Shown here: positions 1 to 5,157 of the stretch, one piece after another
How positions within the stretch are numbered: the first letter of the stretch is position 1
Layout: every line of letters begins with the position of its first letter
Assembly: GCA_937952085.1 (NCBI GenBank)
Contig: CALFYQ010000448.1
Location: 1-5,157 of the forward strand
DNA: 5,157 bases
Source of the DNA: an uncultured Paracoccaceae bacterium
GTDB taxonomy: Bacteria > Pseudomonadota > Alphaproteobacteria > Rhodobacterales > Rhodobacteraceae
Direction of reading: 5' to 3'
The notes under the pieces: generated by a model
The model's input: only the letters and a program-made list of their open reading frames with translations
Database searches by the model: none
Told to the model about the DNA's origin: nothing
Translations under genes and position numbers: made by a program

Positions 1-1010
1 AAGAAGCCGAGGAAGAGATAGGGCACGAGCAGAAGGAGCGTGAGCTGCCAGACCGGCAGGTCGAACTGCGTCAGCCAGAGCGTCAGCTGCTGCGGCGCCT
101 GCGTCGTCGTCAGCGCGAGGCCGAAGAGCCCCGCCCCGATGATCAGGAGGAAGACCGCCGAGGTCGTCACCCCCGTCTCGACGAGGCCGCGCCAGATGAT
201 CTTCGCCCGGTCCTTCCCTCGGAAGAGGACGATGAGAAGCGCGCTCGCCGCGCCGAAGGCCGCCGCTTCCGTCGCCGTGCCGATGCCGAGATAGATTGTC
301 CCCATCACCACGAGGAAGAGGAAGATGATCTCCCAGCTCTGGCGAAGCGCGGCGAGCTTTTCGGAAAGCGGCGCGCCCTTGCCCCGCATGTCCGGCCCCG
401 CGCCCGGCGCCAGCTTCACCCAGCCGAAGAGCATGATCGCGTAGAGGACGGCCGTCAGGATTCCGGGCACGATGCCGGCGAGGAAAAGGTCCGGCACCGA
501 GGTTTCGGTGGCGATGGCGTAGACGATCAGAAGGCCCGAGGGCGGGATCAGCACGCCGAGCGTCCCCGCCGCGGCGACGGAGCCGGCCGCGATGGCGTGG
601 GAATAGCCCTCCTTAAGCATCCTTGGCACCGCGACATGTCCAACCGTGGCGGTCGTCGCCAGGCTGGAGCCGGAGACGGCCGCGAAACCGGCGCAGGCGA
701 AGACCGTCGCCATCGCCAGCCCCCCCGGCAGCCCGCCGACCCAGACCCGCGCCGTGTCGAATGCCCGGTGCGCGATCCCGGCCGAAAAGCTCATATGCCC
801 CATGAAGAGGAAGAGCGGCAGCACGACATAGGCGAGGTTGGCCGAGGCGGAGTAGGAGAAGGTGGAGACGAGGAACTCCGTCGCGATCCAGGGCCGCGTC
901 AGCCCGAGGCCGATCAGCCCCGCCGTCAGCAGCGAGAAGGCGATCGGAACGCCGAGCGCGAGAAGCGCGAGCATGCCGCCGAGCAGGCCGAAGCCGAGCG
1001 CGAGATCCAT
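1..1010 (-). CDS. dctM: TRAP transporter large permease subunit (DctM family), 3' end cut by window edge
   Basis: This is the large inner-membrane subunit of a TRAP transporter, which moves the solute delivered by the periplasmic DctP protein, normally driven by a sodium gradient. The visible part is 336 residues from an ATG at 1008-1010; the family is usually about 425-445 residues, so roughly the last 90-100 are outside the window. Diagnostic features are the run GTLGVLIPPSGLLIVYAI (about residues 149-166), the earlier AVSGSSLATTATVG stretch (about 111-124), PLFLFMGHM (about 65-73) and many hydrophobic membrane helices throughout. The start is supported by AGGG at 1021-1024, 10 nt upstream, and by the 14-nt gap to the dctQ stop, which implies translation from one transcript. 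No internal stop or frameshift was seen. The family call is firm; the substrate is unknown. Confidence 0.95.
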   Translation of the reverse strand, partial: MDLALGFGLLGGMLALLALGVPIAFSLLTAGLIGLGLTRPWIATEFLVSTFSYSASANLAYVVLPLFLFMGHMSFSAGIAHRAFDTARVWVGGLPGGLAMATVFACAGFAAVSGSSLATTATVGHVAVPRMLKEGYSHAIAAGSVAAAGTLGVLIPPSGLLIVYAIATETSVPDLFLAGIVPGILTAVLYAIMLFGWVKLAPGAGPDMRGKGAPLSEKLAALRQSWEIIFLFLVVMGTIYLGIGTATEAAAFGAASALLIVLFRGKDRAKIIWRGLVETGVTTSAVFLLIIGAGLFGLALTTTQAPQQLTLWLTQFDLPVWQLTLLLLVPYLFLGF

Positions 1011-1024
1011 CTTTCGTCAGCCCT

Positions 1025-1552
1025 TCAGATCGCGCCGCTATGATGCGGCAGCCCGGCCCTGATCCGCTCCGCGCCGCAGGTCGCCGTCCCTATGAGGTCG
1101 GAGAGGAGCTGGACGACGAGGAGGCCGAGCCCCGCGGCGAGGATGATCCGCTCCGGCCAGATCGGCCAGGCATGGACGCCGAAGGACATCTCGCCCTCCG
1201 CCGTCGAGGAGATCGCATAGCGGATCGATAGCCAGGCGATGACGCTCACCCCCGCCAGCGACACGAGGAGCGAGCCGATCCGCTGGAGCCGCCGCCAGCG
1301 CGGCGAGAGCGCGTCCACCAGCACGGTCACCTGCAAATTGGAATCCGTCGCCTGCGCCCCGGCCATGCCGAGGAACACCTTCACGATCAGCAGCATCACG
1401 CTGATCTCGGTGGCGAGCGGCAGCGGCGAGGCGAAGAAGGCCCGGCCGACCACGTCCACGATGATCACGATCATCATCAGGCCGGTCGCGACGCCGCTGA
1501 GCGAGCCGACCGCGATGCTGAACCTCGAGATGGCGACGAAAAGCCCGACCAT
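1025..1552 (-). CDS. dctQ: TRAP transporter small permease subunit (DctQ family)
   Basis: This is the small membrane subunit of the TRAP transporter, which pairs with DctM to form the membrane complex. It has 175 residues, normal for the family. Four hydrophobic segments lie near residues 14-36, 46-66, 91-111 and 132-154, the usual DctQ topology. The DVVGR motif after the first helix (D33 to R37) and E49 at the start of the second match conserved family positions. I chose the ATG at 1550-1552 because GGGGAG (1560-1565) lies 7 nt upstream. A TTG at 1567 would add five residues (MGRRR) but lies next to the ribosome site and is less likely. The gene sits between dctP and dctM, 14 nt before dctM. 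Low sequence conservation is normal here, so position in the operon is part of the evidence. Confidence 0.9.
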   Translation of the reverse strand: MVGLFVAISRFSIAVGSLSGVATGLMMIVIIVDVVGRAFFASPLPLATEISVMLLIVKVFLGMAGAQATDSNLQVTVLVDALSPRWRRLQRIGSLLVSLAGVSVIAWLSIRYAISSTAEGEMSFGVHAWPIWPERIILAAGLGLLVVQLLSDLIGTATCGAERIRAGLPHHSGAI

Positions 1553-1577
1553 CCTGCGTCTCCCCAACGTTCGGAGG

Positions 1578-1605
1578 GGCGGGCCGCGCCATGAGGCGGC
1601 CCGCC
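1578..1605 (-). promoter_or_regulatory. Perfect 10-bp GC hairpin between dctP and dctQ
   Basis: The arms GGCGGGCCGC (1578-1587) and GCGGCCCGCC (1596-1605) are perfect reverse complements around an 8-nt loop. On the minus strand the stem begins 16 nt after the dctP stop and ends before the dctQ ribosome site at 1560-1565. No T-run follows, so it is not a classic intrinsic terminator. By analogy with other binding-protein transporter operons, it may shield the dctP mRNA 3' end or partly attenuate transcription, giving more binding protein than membrane subunits. The structure is seen directly; the role is inferred. Confidence 0.6.
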
Positions 1606-1621
1606 GGTGGCGAAGCCGCGA

Positions 1622-2725
1622 TCAGCCGCCGGTCTTCATCTTCACATAGGTGGCGAGGCCCGGGCTGTAGACCGCCGCCGCCTCGTACTTCTTCACCAGT
1701 TCGACGAAGCCGTCATAGAGCGCGCCGCCATTCGGCGTCACCGCGCTGGCGCTTTCGATGAACTTTTCCCGCATCAGCGGGCCCATCACCTTCTTCCATG
1801 CGGCGGCTTCCTCGTCGTTGGCGAGGATCACCTCGATGTCGCCGGCCTCCTCCATGAACTTCCTGGCGGCGTCGGCCATCGCGGCGTTGATGAGCTCGAC
1901 ATAGCGGCCCGGCACCTCGGAGGCGACTTCGAGGAGGAGCGTCTTCTCGTCGTCGGAGAGCTTCTCGAACCGCGCCTGGTTGAAGGAGGCGATGGAGACG
2001 GAGTTGATGCCGAGCCGGCCGGCGTCGGAGACGTATTTGACCACCTTGGGCAGGCCGAACTTCACCGCGCTGTCGAAGGGCGCATTGGCCATGGCGTCCA
2101 GCGCCTCGCGGTTCACCGCCTCGACGGCGTCGGCGAAGCCCATCGGCGCCGGCGCGCCGCCGCCCGCCTCGACGCCCCAGGCGATCGCCGCCACGGCGCG
2201 GATGCGCTTGCCCGCCATGTCCTCCGGCAGCCGCGCCGCGAAGTTCCCCCAGATGCCGCCATCCGGGAAGGGCAGCGCCCACATCATCTTCACGCCCTGC
2301 GACGAGAACTCGTTCTGCAGGTCCGCGTTCGACTCGTAGAGATCGCGGAAGGCGTAAACGACCGCATCCGCCTTCTCGGTGATCCAGGGCAGGACGACGT
2401 TCGAGAGCGGATAGGTCTTCGGGTTGTAGGCCTGCGGCGTGCCGGTGGCAAAATCGACCGCGCCGCGGGTGAGCCCGGGATAGATGTCCGGCGCCTTCAT
2501 CAGCGCGCCGCCGTAATAGCGCTCGAACGTGATCTCGCCGCCGCTCCGCTTCTCCACCTCGTCCATGAACCAGGTGTCGAGCGTGGTGGAGATCGAACGC
2601 TCCGAAATGTAGCTGGCGTAGACCAGCTTGGTTTCCGCCTCCGCTGCGCCGGCGAAGCCCGCCGCCAGAGCGGCGGAGGCGGCAAGCGCGGAAACGATAT
2701 TTCTGCGGCTCAAAGTCGGGTTCAT
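1622..2725 (-). CDS. dctP: TRAP transporter periplasmic solute-binding protein (DctP family)
   Basis: This is the periplasmic binding protein that captures the solute and delivers it to DctQM. It has 367 residues, slightly longer than the usual 320-350. The N-terminus has a signal peptide: SRRNIV at residues 6-11, a hydrophobic stretch at about 11-28, and a likely cleavage after AEA at residue 30. The twin arginine (R7, R8) suggests possible Tat export. Family marks are the RYYGGALM segment (about 69-76), the L-x-x-G-A-V-D-F region (85-92) and GKRIR (172-176), where R176 should be the arginine that typically binds the substrate carboxylate. The region that in many relatives reads G-x-V-D-G-x-E-N is here NREALDAMANAP (205-216), so the pocket is divergent. 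The start is supported by GGGAGG at 2731-2736, 5 nt upstream. It is the first gene of the operon. The ligand is probably an organic acid but cannot be named. Confidence 0.93.
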   Translation of the reverse strand: MNPTLSRRNIVSALAASAALAAGFAGAAEAETKLVYASYISERSISTTLDTWFMDEVEKRSGGEITFERYYGGALMKAPDIYPGLTRGAVDFATGTPQAYNPKTYPLSNVVLPWITEKADAVVYAFRDLYESNADLQNEFSSQGVKMMWALPFPDGGIWGNFAARLPEDMAGKRIRAVAAIAWGVEAGGGAPAPMGFADAVEAVNREALDAMANAPFDSAVKFGLPKVVKYVSDAGRLGINSVSIASFNQARFEKLSDDEKTLLLEVASEVPGRYVELINAAMADAARKFMEEAGDIEVILANDEEAAAWKKVMGPLMREKFIESASAVTPNGGALYDGFVELVKKYEAAAVYSPGLATYVKMKTGG

Positions 2726-2786
2726 CGCATCCTCCCAGTATCATCCGGGCGGGTCTCGCATGTCCCCGCTCCTGAGTTCCCCAAGA

Positions 2787-2816
2787 TCGTTCCGGGCGCC
2801 AAGCCCGTCGGAACGA
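2787..2816. repeat. Inverted repeat in the dctP leader
   Basis: The arms TCGTTCCG (2787-2794) and CGGAACGA (2809-2816) match perfectly across 14 nt. An inner GGC/GCC pairing could shorten the loop. It lies 61 nt or more upstream of the dctP start and downstream of the predicted dctP promoter, so it would be transcribed in the dctP leader. It could be an operator or an RNA hairpin; the sequence does not decide. Confidence 0.4.
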
Positions 2817-2827
2817 CCTTATTCCTG

Positions 2828-2855
2828 AGTATCACGCAGGTTTAGCCGCTCTCAA
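2828..2855 (-). promoter_or_regulatory. Possible sigma-70 promoter for the dctPQM operon
   Basis: On the minus strand, a -35-like TTGAGA (2850-2855, 5 of 6 to consensus) and a -10-like GATACT (2828-2833, 4 of 6) are separated by 16 nt in the most AT-rich patch of the region. Transcription would begin near 2821, giving a leader of about 95 nt. The match is visual only and weak promoters are easy to find by chance. Confidence 0.35.
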
Positions 2856-2866
2856 ATGAACTAAAC
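2840..2866. repeat. Interrupted palindrome overlapping the predicted dctP promoter
   Basis: GTTTAG (2840-2845) and CTAAAC (2861-2866) are perfect reverse complements with 15 nt between them, so the arm centres are 21 bp apart, two helical turns. It spans the predicted dctP -35 element. This geometry suits a dimeric regulator, but 6-bp arms in an AT-rich patch can arise by chance. Confidence 0.3.
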
Positions 2867-3027
2867 TCAATCCGCGGAACAAGGGAACCGGAATCCGCCG
2901 CCTCGGCGAAGTGATCCGGCGCGACCGTTGGCGGCCGGCCCGGGCGTCGGAGCAGCCCGCGCAGAACGCGTGTTGAAGAAATCGTTTTCGCATGATCCTC
3001 TCCGCTCGAAGCGCATGGGAGGGCCGG

Positions 3028-3792
3028 ATGGACGGATCGGGTGAGGCTGGAGGTTTCGCGGGCCGCGTGGCGGTCGTCACCGGCGGCGGGCGCGGGATCG
3101 GTCTCGCCGTGGCGCGCCGGCTCGCGGCGCGGGGCGCGCGGCTCTGCCTCTGGGCGCGAGGCGAGGCGGCGCTCGACGCCGCGGCGGCGGAACTCGGCTC
3201 CCTCACCGAGGTCGAAACCGCGCGCGTCGATGTCGGGTCGGAGGCGGAGGTGCGCGCCGCCACCAGGGCGGCGATGGCGCAGTTCGGGCGGATCGACATC
3301 CTGGTGAACAACGCCGGCGTGCTCGGCCCCCGCGCGCCGGTGCAGGATTTTCCTGCGGCGGATTTCGAGGCGGTGCTCCGCACCAACCTCACCGGAACCT
3401 TCCACTGCTGCGCCGCGATCGTGCCGCACATGGTGGCGGCCGGCTATGGCCGGATCGTCAACGTCGCCTCCGTGGCGGGGAAGGACGGAAACCCCTTCGT
3501 CTCCGCCTATGTCGCCTCGAAGGCGGGGCAGATCGCGCTGACGAAATCGCTCGGCAAGGAGCTGGCGAAGACGGGCGTTCTGGTGAACGCCGTCACCCCT
3601 TCGGCGAGCGAGACGGAGATCTTCGGCGCGCTGGACGCGGAGCGGGCGAAGCGGCTTCTCGCCAATGTGCCGATGGGCCGGTTCGTGGAGCCGGACGAAG
3701 TGGCGCGGCTGATCGAATGGCTCTCCAGCGAGGCGTGCTCCTTCTCGACCGGCGCGACCTTCGACATCTCGGGCGGCCGCGCCACGTTCTGA
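3028..3792 (+). CDS. SDR family NAD(P)-dependent oxidoreductase (FabG-like)
   Basis: A cytoplasmic short-chain dehydrogenase/reductase that would interconvert an alcohol and a ketone using a nicotinamide cofactor. Its 254 residues are the classical SDR length. All core motifs are present: TGGGRGIG (18-25) binding the cofactor, D68 in RVDV, NNAG (94-97), N120, S148, and Y161-x-x-x-K165 as the catalytic YxxxK, with the usual 12 residues between S148 and Y161. The C-terminal ISGG (247-250) is typical. R44 after the second strand, with no acidic residue there, hints at NADP(H) preference. The usual PG after the active site is PS here (191-192). I chose the ATG at 3028 because GGAGG (3018-3022) lies 5 nt upstream; an in-frame ATG at 2992 would add 12 unconserved residues with poor ribosome binding. 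FabG-like sequence does not imply fatty acid synthesis: next to a TRAP operon and an acyl-CoA dehydrogenase, a catabolic hydroxyacid or hydroxyacyl-CoA role is more likely. The substrate is unknown. Confidence 0.93.
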   Translation: MDGSGEAGGFAGRVAVVTGGGRGIGLAVARRLAARGARLCLWARGEAALDAAAAELGSLTEVETARVDVGSEAEVRAATRAAMAQFGRIDILVNNAGVLGPRAPVQDFPAADFEAVLRTNLTGTFHCCAAIVPHMVAAGYGRIVNVASVAGKDGNPFVSAYVASKAGQIALTKSLGKELAKTGVLVNAVTPSASETEIFGALDAERAKRLLANVPMGRFVEPDEVARLIEWLSSEACSFSTGATFDISGGRATF

Positions 3793-3800
3793 CCGGCCGC

Positions 3801-4484
3801 TCAGCTCTCGCCATCCTCGAGCTGGCGACGGACGAGGGCCTCCGTCTTGCCGAGATGGGCGTCGGCCGCCGCCTCGGCCTTCCGCACGTCTCCGGCGAGC
3901 GCCGCCTCGGCGATGGCGCGGTAATCGGCGAACCGCTCCCGCCGGCCGATGGCGAAGGCGCGGCGGATGAGGTTCGCCTGAACGCTCGGCACGATCCGCA
4001 TAAGTTCCCGGTTCTCCGAGGCCGTCATCAGCGCCCGGTAGAAGGCGTTTCGCGCCCGCGTCTCCTCGAACCCGTCCTCGCCGGCTTCATGCGCGGCGAG
4101 CCGGTCCCAGGCGGCGCGCAAGTCCACCCGGTTCTCGCCACGGTCGATCCGCTCCGCCGCCTGCTTGGCGCCGAGGGCGATGCAGCGGCGAAGGACGAGG
4201 ATGGCGTCGAGCGCCTCTCGCGGTGAGAGCCGGCGGATCTGCGCGCCGCGATGGGGCGAGATCTCGACCAGGCCCTCGGCCTCGAGCCGCCTCAGAGCCT
4301 CCCGCACGGTGGCGCGGCTGAGACCGAATGCTGAAACGAGATCGGCTTCCACGAGCCGCTGGCCGGGCGCGTATCGGCCTTCGTGGAGCCCGCGCACGAT
4401 CTCCCGCACCAGCCGGTCGGAGGCGCTTTCGCGCGACGCGGCGCCCCTGCCCTTCAAGCCCGGTCTCTCTTCGCCTTCGCCCAT
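3801..4484 (-). CDS. GntR family transcriptional regulator, FadR subfamily (FCD domain)
   Basis: A cytoplasmic DNA-binding regulator, most likely a ligand-responsive repressor of nearby genes. An N-terminal winged helix-turn-helix spans about residues 22-90, with the GntR signature in LVEADLVSAFGLSRATVREA (45-64), followed by RRLEAEGLVEISPHRGAQI. An all-helical FCD ligand domain follows at about 94-220, with family marks FYRALMTASENREL (148-161) and an AGDVRKAEAAADAHL helix (197-211). With the start at 4484 it has 227 residues, normal for the family. TGAGG sits 6 nt upstream of that ATG. A second ATG at 4496 is possible; a TTG at 4553 would extend the frame but lies inside the predicted operator and upstream of the predicted transcript start, so I reject it. 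Three usual FCD metal-ligand positions carry R145, Y149 and Y188; only H210 remains. It converges with the SDR, with 8 bp between stop codons, and diverges from the dehydrogenase. Confidence 0.92.
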   Translation of the reverse strand: MGEGEERPGLKGRGAASRESASDRLVREIVRGLHEGRYAPGQRLVEADLVSAFGLSRATVREALRRLEAEGLVEISPHRGAQIRRLSPREALDAILVLRRCIALGAKQAAERIDRGENRVDLRAAWDRLAAHEAGEDGFEETRARNAFYRALMTASENRELMRIVPSVQANLIRRAFAIGRRERFADYRAIAEAALAGDVRKAEAAADAHLGKTEALVRRQLEDGES

Positions 4485-4538
4485 GCGCCGCCTCATCCGA
4501 TCGGCGGCAGACTTGGCGTGGCGCCGCCCTCTGTCAAC

Positions 4539-4566
4539 ATTATTGTCTGACAATCTTGCCTGCCAA
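4539..4566 (-). promoter_or_regulatory. Predicted gntR promoter
   Basis: On the minus strand, TTGGCA (4561-4566) and AATAAT (4539-4544) each match the sigma-70 consensus at 5 of 6 positions, with a 16-nt spacer. The transcript would start near 4532, giving a leader of about 48 nt before the chosen ATG at 4484. The 13-bp palindrome covers the spacer and part of the -10, which predicts autorepression. Prediction is by eye. Confidence 0.5.
4542..4554. promoter_or_regulatory. Perfect palindrome, probable GntR/FadR-type operator
   Basis: ATTGTCTGACAAT is a perfect 6-bp inverted repeat around a single central base. Its core, TTGTCTGACAA, has the GT-N3-AC spacing of FadR-subfamily operators and resembles the E. 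coli FadR core TGGTCNGACCA. It lies 57 bp upstream of the gntR start, between two divergent genes, and overlaps the predicted gntR promoter while sitting just before the predicted -35 of the dehydrogenase. Binding by the adjacent GntR protein is inferred but strongly suggested by position. Confidence 0.7.
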
Positions 4567-4584
4567 AACGGGAGCGCCTATTCT
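4556..4584 (+). promoter_or_regulatory. Predicted promoter for the acyl-CoA dehydrogenase
   Basis: TTGCCT (4556-4561) and TATTCT (4579-4584) each match the sigma-70 consensus at 4 of 6 positions with an ideal 17-nt spacer. A transcript start near 4591 would give a leader of about 52 nt. The -35 begins one base after the palindromic operator and shares base 4561 with the -35 of the divergent gntR promoter, so the two promoters probably compete and share control. Prediction is by eye. Confidence 0.4.
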
Positions 4585-4603
4585 CCCCCTCAGCAACCGA
4601 GTC

Positions 4604-4620
4604 GCCCGGCTCCGCCGGGC
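4604..4620 (+). repeat. Small GC hairpin in the dehydrogenase leader
   Basis: GCCCGGC (4604-4610) and GCCGGGC (4614-4620) are perfect reverse complements around a 3-nt TCC loop. It lies in the predicted leader, 10 nt before the ribosome site at 4631-4635. There is no T-run, so it is not a clear terminator; it may only influence mRNA stability or translation. Confidence 0.4.
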
Positions 4621-4642
4621 CGGCCAGATGAGAGGCGAAGCG

Positions 4643-5157
4643 ATGATCCCCGAGAAATCCGCACGAACCCGCGCGCTGGAGGAAAAGCTGCTCTCCTTCA
4701 TGGAGACGCATATCTATCCGAACGAGGCGCGCTTCTACCGCGAGGCGGAGGATCTCGGCCCCTGGGCCGTCTATCCCGTGGTCGAGGAGTTGAAGCCCTT
4801 GGCGAAGGCGGCGGGGCTCTGGAACCTCTTCCTGCCGGAGAGCGAACACGGCGCCGGGCTCACCAACCTCGAATACGCCCCGCTCTGCGAGATCATGGGC
4901 CGCACGCATCTCGCGCCCGAGGTCTTCAACTGCAACGCGCCCGACACCGGCAACATGGAGGTGCTGGCGCGCTACGGCACCAGGGCGCAGCAGGACCAGT
5001 GGCTGAAGCCGCTCCTCGCCGGCGAGATCCGCTCCGCCTTCGCGATGACGGAGCCGGACGTCGCCTCCTCGGACGCGAAGAACATCGAAAGCTCGATCCG
5101 CCGCGACGGCGACGAATACGTCATCAACGGCAAGAAGTGGTACACAACCGGCGCGAC
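4643..5157 (+). CDS. Acyl-CoA dehydrogenase, ACAD10/11-like, 3' end cut by window edge
   Basis: A flavoprotein that would introduce a double bond between C2 and C3 of an acyl-CoA, passing electrons to electron-transfer flavoprotein. Only the first 171 residues are visible, about 40 percent of the usual 400 or so. Seen are the N-terminal helical domain (about 1-125), FNCNAPDTGNMEVL (95-108), then the start of the central beta domain with the flavin-contacting AFAMTEPDVASSDAKNI (132-148) and INGKKWYTTGA (161-171). The long PDVASSDA-type motif and the N-A-P-D-T-G-N-M-E-V-L stretch resemble the ACAD10/11 group more than short-chain dehydrogenases such as butyryl-CoA dehydrogenase. The catalytic glutamate lies beyond the window. 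AGAGG (4631-4635) lies 7 nt before the ATG at 4643; the ATG at 4628 is out of frame. It diverges from the gntR gene and probably shares its operator. The family is sure; the subgroup is likely; the substrate is unknown. Confidence 0.94.
   Translation, partial: MIPEKSARTRALEEKLLSFMETHIYPNEARFYREAEDLGPWAVYPVVEELKPLAKAAGLWNLFLPESEHGAGLTNLEYAPLCEIMGRTHLAPEVFNCNAPDTGNMEVLARYGTRAQQDQWLKPLLAGEIRSAFAMTEPDVASSDAKNIESSIRRDGDEYVINGKKWYTTGA

Larger units (their letters stand above)
2726..3027. other. Divergent intergenic region between dctP and the SDR gene
   Basis: About 300 bp with no credible gene; open frames crossing it are extensions or shadows of the SDR and dctP. It has the most AT-rich patch in the window (about 2820-2870), as expected for a promoter area. 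It holds the dctP ribosome site (2731-2736), a possible dctP promoter (2828-2855), two inverted repeats (2787-2816 and 2840-2866) and the SDR ribosome site (3018-3022). I found no convincing sigma-70 promoter reading toward the SDR. The 13-bp palindrome found upstream of the dehydrogenase is not repeated here. Confidence 0.7.

Noticed and set aside
597..1062. Several plus-strand open frames opposite dctM
   Set aside because: The minus frame encodes clear TRAP permease motifs without interruption; the plus frames are charged, repetitive translations typical of GC-rich antisense.
1607..2845. Long plus-strand open frame opposite dctP (412 codons), and a similar minus-strand frame at 1713-2744
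   Set aside because: Both are shadows of dctP in very GC-rich DNA: rich in Arg, His, Gly and Ala, with no recognisable motif, whereas the dctP frame has a signal peptide, family motifs and a ribosome site.
2973..2996. TTGAAG and CATGAT as a promoter for the SDR
   Set aside because: They are only 12 nt apart, too close for sigma-70, and no good -10 lies at the right distance from TTGAAG.
2832..3431. Two minus-strand open frames opposite the SDR start
   Set aside because: They overlap the conserved SDR cofactor and catalytic regions and are low-complexity Arg/Ala/Ser/Pro translations without a ribosome site or family signature.
3773..3800. GCGGCC/GGCCGC inverted repeat at the SDR-gntR junction as a bidirectional terminator
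   Set aside because: The stem is only 6 bp with a 16-nt loop and no T-run on either side; such repeats are frequent by chance at this base composition.
4485..4553. Longer gntR start at a TTG (4553)
   Set aside because: The TTG lies inside the palindromic operator and upstream of the predicted transcript start, while the ATG at 4484 has a good ribosome site and gives normal family length.
4493..4956. Minus-strand frames opposite the acyl-CoA dehydrogenase start
   Set aside because: They run across the control region and the conserved dehydrogenase sequence and show no motif of their own.

Overview
The window is GC-rich, almost fully coding DNA. It carries a TRAP (tripartite ATP-independent periplasmic) transporter operon, a short-chain dehydrogenase, a GntR/FCD regulator and an acyl-CoA dehydrogenase. 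The codon use, the dctP-dctQ-dctM gene order and the gene families fit an alphaproteobacterium, perhaps a Rhodobacterales or Rhizobiales member. That placement is inferred from composition and gene content only; there is no rRNA or other marker. I see no tRNA, rRNA, CRISPR array, insertion sequence or prophage gene.

Layout. From about 2725 down to base 1, the minus strand carries dctP (periplasmic solute-binding protein), dctQ (small membrane subunit) and dctM (large permease, cut off by the left window edge). A perfect 10-bp GC hairpin lies between dctP and dctQ. A 302-bp divergent intergenic region (2726-3027) separates dctP from a plus-strand SDR oxidoreductase (3028-3792). The SDR converges with a minus-strand GntR-family regulator (3801-4484), with only 8 bp between the stop codons. 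Past a 158-bp divergent control region, a plus-strand acyl-CoA dehydrogenase of the ACAD10/11-like type starts at 4643 and runs off the right edge.

How it may work together. The cluster looks like part of a carboxylate uptake and catabolism locus. The TRAP system would import an organic acid using an ion gradient. After CoA activation elsewhere, an acyl-CoA dehydrogenase and an SDR would process it, and the GntR protein would act as local ligand-responsive repressor. The best regulatory signal is a perfect 13-bp palindrome, ATTGTCTGACAAT, between the regulator and the dehydrogenase. It overlaps a good predicted gntR promoter and abuts a predicted promoter for the dehydrogenase. The substrate cannot be read from the sequence.

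Most unusual points: the regulator's FCD domain seems to have lost three of its four usual metal ligands; the operator/promoter architecture is compact; and the dehydrogenase closely resembles the ACAD10/11 group, which in other organisms works with a kinase on 4-hydroxy acids. All are ordinary families in a somewhat unusual combination. I see no clearly new type of system.
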